Shown here one piece after another: positions 60,721 to 64,000 of a stretch of 64,000 nucleotides of DNA. The notes beneath the pieces are model-generated. The model saw nothing but the letters and a program-made list of their open reading frames with translations. It was not told where the DNA came from and made no database searches. The stretch is taken from NCBI GenBank assembly GCA_022787565.1, contig JALFVN010000040.1:62001-126000 (forward strand). The letters are read 5' to 3'. The translations under genes were made by a program, and so were the position numbers. Numbering within the stretch: the stretch's first letter is position 1; each line of letters opens with the position of its first letter. The DNA is from Clostridiales bacterium (lineage in GTDB: Bacteria > Bacillota > Clostridia > Oscillospirales > Oscillospiraceae).

Positions 60721-60749
60721 TTGTTTTTCAGCCGTGAATGTACTATACT
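60721..60749 (+). promoter_or_regulatory. promoter of the AAA/DUF4143 ATPase gene
   Basis: TTGTTT (60721-60726) and TATACT (60744-60749), 17-base spacing, 35 bases before the start codon. Confidence 0.65.
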
Positions 60750-60783
60750 ATGGTAGACCACAGGAAAGGAGGCCGTTTCTTTC

Positions 60784-61998
60784 ATGATTAAACGCGAAAT
60801 GTATATGAGCCGCATTCGTCCGTTTATCGGGACGGAGCTGATAAAGGTCATGACCGGCATTCGCCGCTGCGGAAAATCGGTCATGTTGGAACTGATCAAA
60901 CAGGAACTGATTGAATCCGGCGTTAATCCCTCTCAGTTTATCTCCATCAACTTTGAGGATATGAACTGTGCACATTTGCAAACCGCAAAGGCTTTGCATG
61001 AGGAGATCACCGGAAGAGCCGCAGAGATCAACGGTAAGGTTTATCTTTTTTTCGACGAGATTCAGGAGGTAAAGGACTGGGAAAAGTGTGTGAACTCTCT
61101 CCGCGTCACACTGGACTGTGATATTTACATCACCGGGTCTAATGCCAAGCTGCTGTCCGGCGAGCTTGCTACCTATCTGGGCGGACGCTATGTGGAATTT
61201 GTTATCTATCCATTCTCTTTTGCCGAGTTTATGGAACTATACCATACCATTGAACCGAATGCACAGATACAGCGGTGTTTCCAGAAGTATCTTCTGTCCG
61301 GTGGTATGCCCTACCTGGCCAACATCCGTTATGCGGATGAGCCGTCCAGGCAATATCTTCACGACCTTTTCAACTCTGTTCAGCTTAAGGACATTGTGAA
61401 GCGCAATAAGATTCGCGATGTGGATTTGCTGGAACGCATTATCGCCTATGTGATGGCGAATGTGGGCAACACCTTCTCCGCAACCTCGCTGGCAAAATTC
61501 TTAAAGAATGAGCAGCGAACCGTCGCGCCGGAAACGATCCTGAATTATATCAAATACTGCTGCGACGCTTTTCTGCTCTATCAGGTCAAGCGCGAGGACT
61601 TGCAGGGAAAGCAGATTCTTGCCTCCAATGAGAAGTATTATATTGCAGACCACGGGATCCGTGAGGCGGTCTTCGGCGGCAATATGAGGGACATCAATCT
61701 TGTTTTGGAAAATATGGTCTGTCTTGAACTGCTGCGCCGGGGCTATGAGGTCACAGTGGGCAGAAGCGGAGACAAAGAAATCGATTTTGTCTGCAACAAA
61801 CGCGGTGAAAAGCTGTATGTTCAGGTGGCCTATCTGCTGGCGTCAGACGAGACGGTTGCCCGTGAGTTCGGCGCATATGACAATATACGCGACAATTACC
61901 CAAAGTATGTTGTGTCTCTGGATGAGTTCGACATGAGCCGCAACGGCATCAAGCACCGCAATATCCGCGATTTCCTGTTGGCTAAGGAATGGAATTGA
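60784..61998 (+). CDS. AAA_14/DUF4143 family ATPase
   Basis: A 404-residue cytoplasmic ATPase. The N-terminal AAA_14 domain has Walker A TGIRRCGKSVML (about 24-35), a Walker B VYLFFDEIQEV and the sensor DIYITGSNAKLLSGELATYLGGR. The C-terminal half is DUF4143: RYVEFVIYPFSFAEFM, LLSGGMPYLAN, winged-helix part, then NMVCLELLRRGYEVTVGRSGDKEIDFV, which resembles a PD-(D/E)xK nuclease-like fold. These proteins are widespread, often patchy, and of unknown role. It has its own promoter and an AAAGGAGG site 11 bases upstream. It lies alone between core genes, with a decayed small gene on its left, so it is probably acquired. Confidence 0.88.
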   Translation: MIKREMYMSRIRPFIGTELIKVMTGIRRCGKSVMLELIKQELIESGVNPSQFISINFEDMNCAHLQTAKALHEEITGRAAEINGKVYLFFDEIQEVKDWEKCVNSLRVTLDCDIYITGSNAKLLSGELATYLGGRYVEFVIYPFSFAEFMELYHTIEPNAQIQRCFQKYLLSGGMPYLANIRYADEPSRQYLHDLFNSVQLKDIVKRNKIRDVDLLERIIAYVMANVGNTFSATSLAKFLKNEQRTVAPETILNYIKYCCDAFLLYQVKREDLQGKQILASNEKYYIADHGIREAVFGGNMRDINLVLENMVCLELLRRGYEVTVGRSGDKEIDFVCNKRGEKLYVQVAYLLASDETVAREFGAYDNIRDNYPKYVVSLDEFDMSRNGIKHRNIRDFLLAKEWN

Positions 61999-62035
61999 AG
62001 CGAAAGCCAAAAACATGCTTCAGGCATCAAAACTA

Positions 62036-62064
62036 TTGAGAAAAAGAAAAGCATCTGTTATAAT
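62036..62064 (+). promoter_or_regulatory. promoter of ychF
   Basis: TTGAGA (62036-62041) and TATAAT (62059-62064), 17-base spacing, giving a leader of about 75 bases. Confidence 0.75.
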
Positions 62065-62145
62065 CGGCATGTTATGGGGCGTTCTCCTCGCATCGCGACA
62101 AAAAGGGACGCTCCACGGGGACAAACCAAAGGAGAATGAAGATAT

Positions 62146-63237
62146 ATGAAATTAGGTATCGTCGGCCTGCCCAATGTGGGCAAATCCACTCTGTTTAACG
62201 CCATCACCAACGCGGGCGCGGCTTCCGCAAACTTCCCCTTCTGCACCATCGAGCCCAACGTGGGCATGGTGACCGTGCCGGACAAGCGGCTGGACTATCT
62301 GGCCGAGCTGTACCAGCCCAAGAAGTTCACCCCCGCCGTCATCGAATTTGTGGATATTGCGGGTCTGGTAAAGGGCGCCTCCAAGGGCGAGGGCCTGGGC
62401 AACAAGTTTTTGGGCAACATCCGCGCCACCGATGCCATTGTCCATGTTGTGCGCTGCTTTGACGATGACAACGTCATCCATGTGGAGGGCAGCACCGACC
62501 CCAAGCGGGATATTGAGATCATCGATCTGGAGCTGATCATGGCCGATATGGAGATGGTGGAGCGCCGCATCGAAAAGGCGACCAAGGCCGCAAAGGGAGA
62601 CAAAAAGTTCCTGCATGAAGCGGAGGTATTCAAGGCCCTGCTGGAGCATCTGAACGAGGGCAAGAGCGCCAGAAGCTTTGACTGCGACCCCGACGACGCG
62701 GAGCTGATCGAGTCCTGCGACCTGCTGACCATCAAGCCCATCATTTACGCCGCCAATATGGACGAGGACGGCGTGGCAAATTATCAGGAAAACAAGTATT
62801 TCCAGACCGTAGCCGCCATTGCCGCCGCCGAGAATGCCCAGGTGCTGCCCATCTGCGCCAAGGTGGAGGAGGAGATGGCCGAGCTGGAGCCGGAGGACAA
62901 GCTGATGTTCCTGGAGGAACTGGGGCTGGAGGAGTCCGGCCTGGACCGGATGATCAAATGCTCCTATGCCCTGCTGGGCCTGATCTCTTTTCTGACCTGC
63001 GGCTCCGACGAGTGCCGGGCCTGGACCATACGCCGGGGGACCAAGGCGCCCCAGGCGGCAGGCAAGATCCACAGCGACTTTGAGCGGGGCTTTATCCGGG
63101 CCGAGATCGTGGCTTTTGACGACCTGAAGAGCTGCGGCAGCATGAACGCCGCAAAGGAAAAGGGCCTTGTCCGCAGCGAGGGTAAGGACTACGTTATGCA
63201 GGACGGGGACGTGACCCTGTTCCGTTTCAACGTGTGA
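62146..63237 (+). CDS. ychF: redox-regulated ATPase YchF (Obg-family)
   Basis: A 363-residue P-loop protein of the Obg/YchF group that hydrolyses ATP rather than GTP and binds ribosomes. Walker A GLPNVGKSTLFNA (6-18), switch FCTIEPNVGMVTVPD, G3 DIAGLVKGASKGEGLGNKFL, a coiled-coil middle, and the nucleotide-base loop NMDEDG where GTPases have NKxD. The C-terminal TGS-like domain (ECRAWTIRRGTKAPQAAGKIH) is complete. Length is standard. The TRIC-type gene starts one base after its stop. Confidence 0.97.
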   Translation: MKLGIVGLPNVGKSTLFNAITNAGAASANFPFCTIEPNVGMVTVPDKRLDYLAELYQPKKFTPAVIEFVDIAGLVKGASKGEGLGNKFLGNIRATDAIVHVVRCFDDDNVIHVEGSTDPKRDIEIIDLELIMADMEMVERRIEKATKAAKGDKKFLHEAEVFKALLEHLNEGKSARSFDCDPDDAELIESCDLLTIKPIIYAANMDEDGVANYQENKYFQTVAAIAAAENAQVLPICAKVEEEMAELEPEDKLMFLEELGLEESGLDRMIKCSYALLGLISFLTCGSDECRAWTIRRGTKAPQAAGKIHSDFERGFIRAEIVAFDDLKSCGSMNAAKEKGLVRSEGKDYVMQDGDVTLFRFNV

Positions 63238-63238
63238 T

Positions 63239-63877
63239 ATGGAAATAACCGTCGTCATATTTGAATATATCGGCGTGGCCTCCGCCGCCATCACCGGGAC
63301 CATGGCGGGCATAGAAAAACGGGCCGACGCCTTCGGCGTGCTGTTTCTGGCCATGGTCACCGCTCTGGGCGGAGGCATCATGCGGGACATCTTCCTGGGC
63401 GAGTTCCCGCCCAGAATGTTCACCAGCTTTATCTACATCGGCATGGTGACCTTCTTTTCCCTGGTAGTGTTTGCGGACGCCTGCGTCCGGGGGCCGAGCT
63501 ACCGGGCCCACAAAGAGCGGCTTGACGCGATCAACAACATCTTTGACGCTTTGGGCCTTGCCTCCTTTACCATCGTGGGCATGGACATCACCATCGGCAA
63601 ATACGGCCTTGTAAACCCCGTGCTCATCATCCTGATGGGCATGACCACCGGCGTGGGGGGCGGCATGATCCGGGATATGCTGACAAACGCCATGCCCAAG
63701 GTGCTGTATAAGCGCATTTATGCCATCGCTTCCGTGGCCGGCGGCCTGTTCTATTACGGCTTTTTGCGCCTGGGCCTGAACAAGACCGTGGGCGCGCTGA
63801 TCGCCATCGGCTTTATCGTAACGCTGCGCATTCTGGCCACAAAATTCCGCTGGAACCTTCCCCATGCGGAACCGTAA
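63239..63877 (+). CDS. TRIC-type (UPF0126/YicG) membrane channel
   Basis: A 212-residue membrane protein with about seven helices arranged in two similar halves. The two conserved glycine-rich blocks are visible: TALGGGIMRDIFLGEFPPRMF and TTGVGGGMIRDMLTNAMPKVL, the hallmark of prokaryotic trimeric intracellular cation (TRIC) channels. Function in bacteria is ion permeation of unclear purpose. No ribosome site of its own; it starts one base after ychF and must depend on coupled translation. No terminator is obvious before the next promoter. Confidence 0.92.
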   Translation: MEITVVIFEYIGVASAAITGTMAGIEKRADAFGVLFLAMVTALGGGIMRDIFLGEFPPRMFTSFIYIGMVTFFSLVVFADACVRGPSYRAHKERLDAINNIFDALGLASFTIVGMDITIGKYGLVNPVLIILMGMTTGVGGGMIRDMLTNAMPKVLYKRIYAIASVAGGLFYYGFLRLGLNKTVGALIAIGFIVTLRILATKFRWNLPHAEP

Positions 63878-63905
63878 ACAAAATGTGAATTTGCCAGAAT
63901 TTTTC

Positions 63906-63934
63906 TTGACTTTGAAAAAAAGCAGGGATATACT
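63906..63934 (+). promoter_or_regulatory. promoter of the riboswitch-led transcript
   Basis: TTGACT (63906-63911) and TATACT (63929-63934) with 17-base spacing; RNA should begin at about 63941, just before the riboswitch-like sequence. Confidence 0.8.
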
Positions 63935-63944
63935 GTCCTCTACG

Positions 63945-64000
63945 GAAAGGGAGTAGCTTGCGCCGCAAGGCGTTGGCGCGTCGCCATCTCAGCCCGTCTT
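63945..64000 (+). ncRNA. yybP-ykoY (manganese) riboswitch, 5' part
   Basis: The leader begins GAAAGGGAGTAGCTTGCG and then shows GGCGCGTCGCC and CATCTCAGCCCG. The GGGAGTAGC start and the TCAGCCCG block about 30 bases later match the conserved core of the yybP-ykoY family, which senses Mn2+. It starts a few bases after a strong promoter, as expected for a leader RNA. The aptamer continues past the window. The controlled gene (often a Mn2+ exporter or transport ATPase) is out of view. Confidence 0.72.

Overview
The window looks like a chromosome segment of a spore-forming, GC-rich gut Clostridia member, probably Oscillospiraceae-like. That placement is inferred from spoVAC, spoIIR, a clostridial rplI-dnaB-tilS-hpt-ftsH order, ECF transporters and a large intracellular glycosidase locus; no rRNA or marker tree was available to confirm it.

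Layout. (1) 1-2.9 kb: end of an ECF vitamin/metabolite transporter operon (S component end, fused double ATPase, EcfT). (2) 3.1-9.9 kb: DegV protein, five stacked hairpins, a MarR-like regulator, a PocR/AraC regulator, a membrane-tethered alpha/beta hydrolase and glycerol kinase. (3) 10-15.5 kb, minus strand: a compact four-gene operon (GH36, GH2, a membrane M28 peptidase, a CAT-like acetyltransferase) behind a readable promoter. (4) 15.6-22 kb: small regulators, an AAC(6')-like acetyltransferase, tRNA-Ser, spoVAC with a 48-codon companion, a two-TM gene broken by one in-frame stop, a truncated ORF ending in a palindromic repeat, and a LysR/NSS transporter pair.

(5) 22.7-39.8 kb, minus strand: the most distinctive region, an eleven-gene tightly coupled catabolic operon. 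It holds a GPH sugar symporter, GH2, GH3 with permuted domain order, GH78 (alpha-L-rhamnosidase), a GH94-like phosphorylase and six putative esterases/hydrolases, with a divergent AraC regulator. The glycosidases lack signal peptides; only two esterases have N-terminal membrane anchors. The simplest reading is uptake of an acylated, rhamnose-containing glycoside or oligosaccharide followed by cytoplasmic deacylation and deglycosylation. The locus is bracketed by direct repeats (22428 and 41880).

(6) 41.1-44.0 kb: a graveyard of serine-recombinase fragments, a csaA fragment, a direct repeat pair and an HD-domain gene, abutting a five-tRNA array (Gly, Arg, His, Gln, Lys on the minus strand). 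(7) 44.6-64 kb: largely core genes: an Ig-like surface protein, GH13 glucosidase, ispE, spoIIR, FAH-family and MBL enzymes, a sugar nucleotidyltransferase with a leftover mutase tail, gdpP-rplI-dnaB-tilS-hpt-ftsH, an AAA/DUF4143 ATPase, ychF and a TRIC-type channel. The last 56 bases look like the start of a yybP-ykoY (manganese) riboswitch behind a strong promoter.
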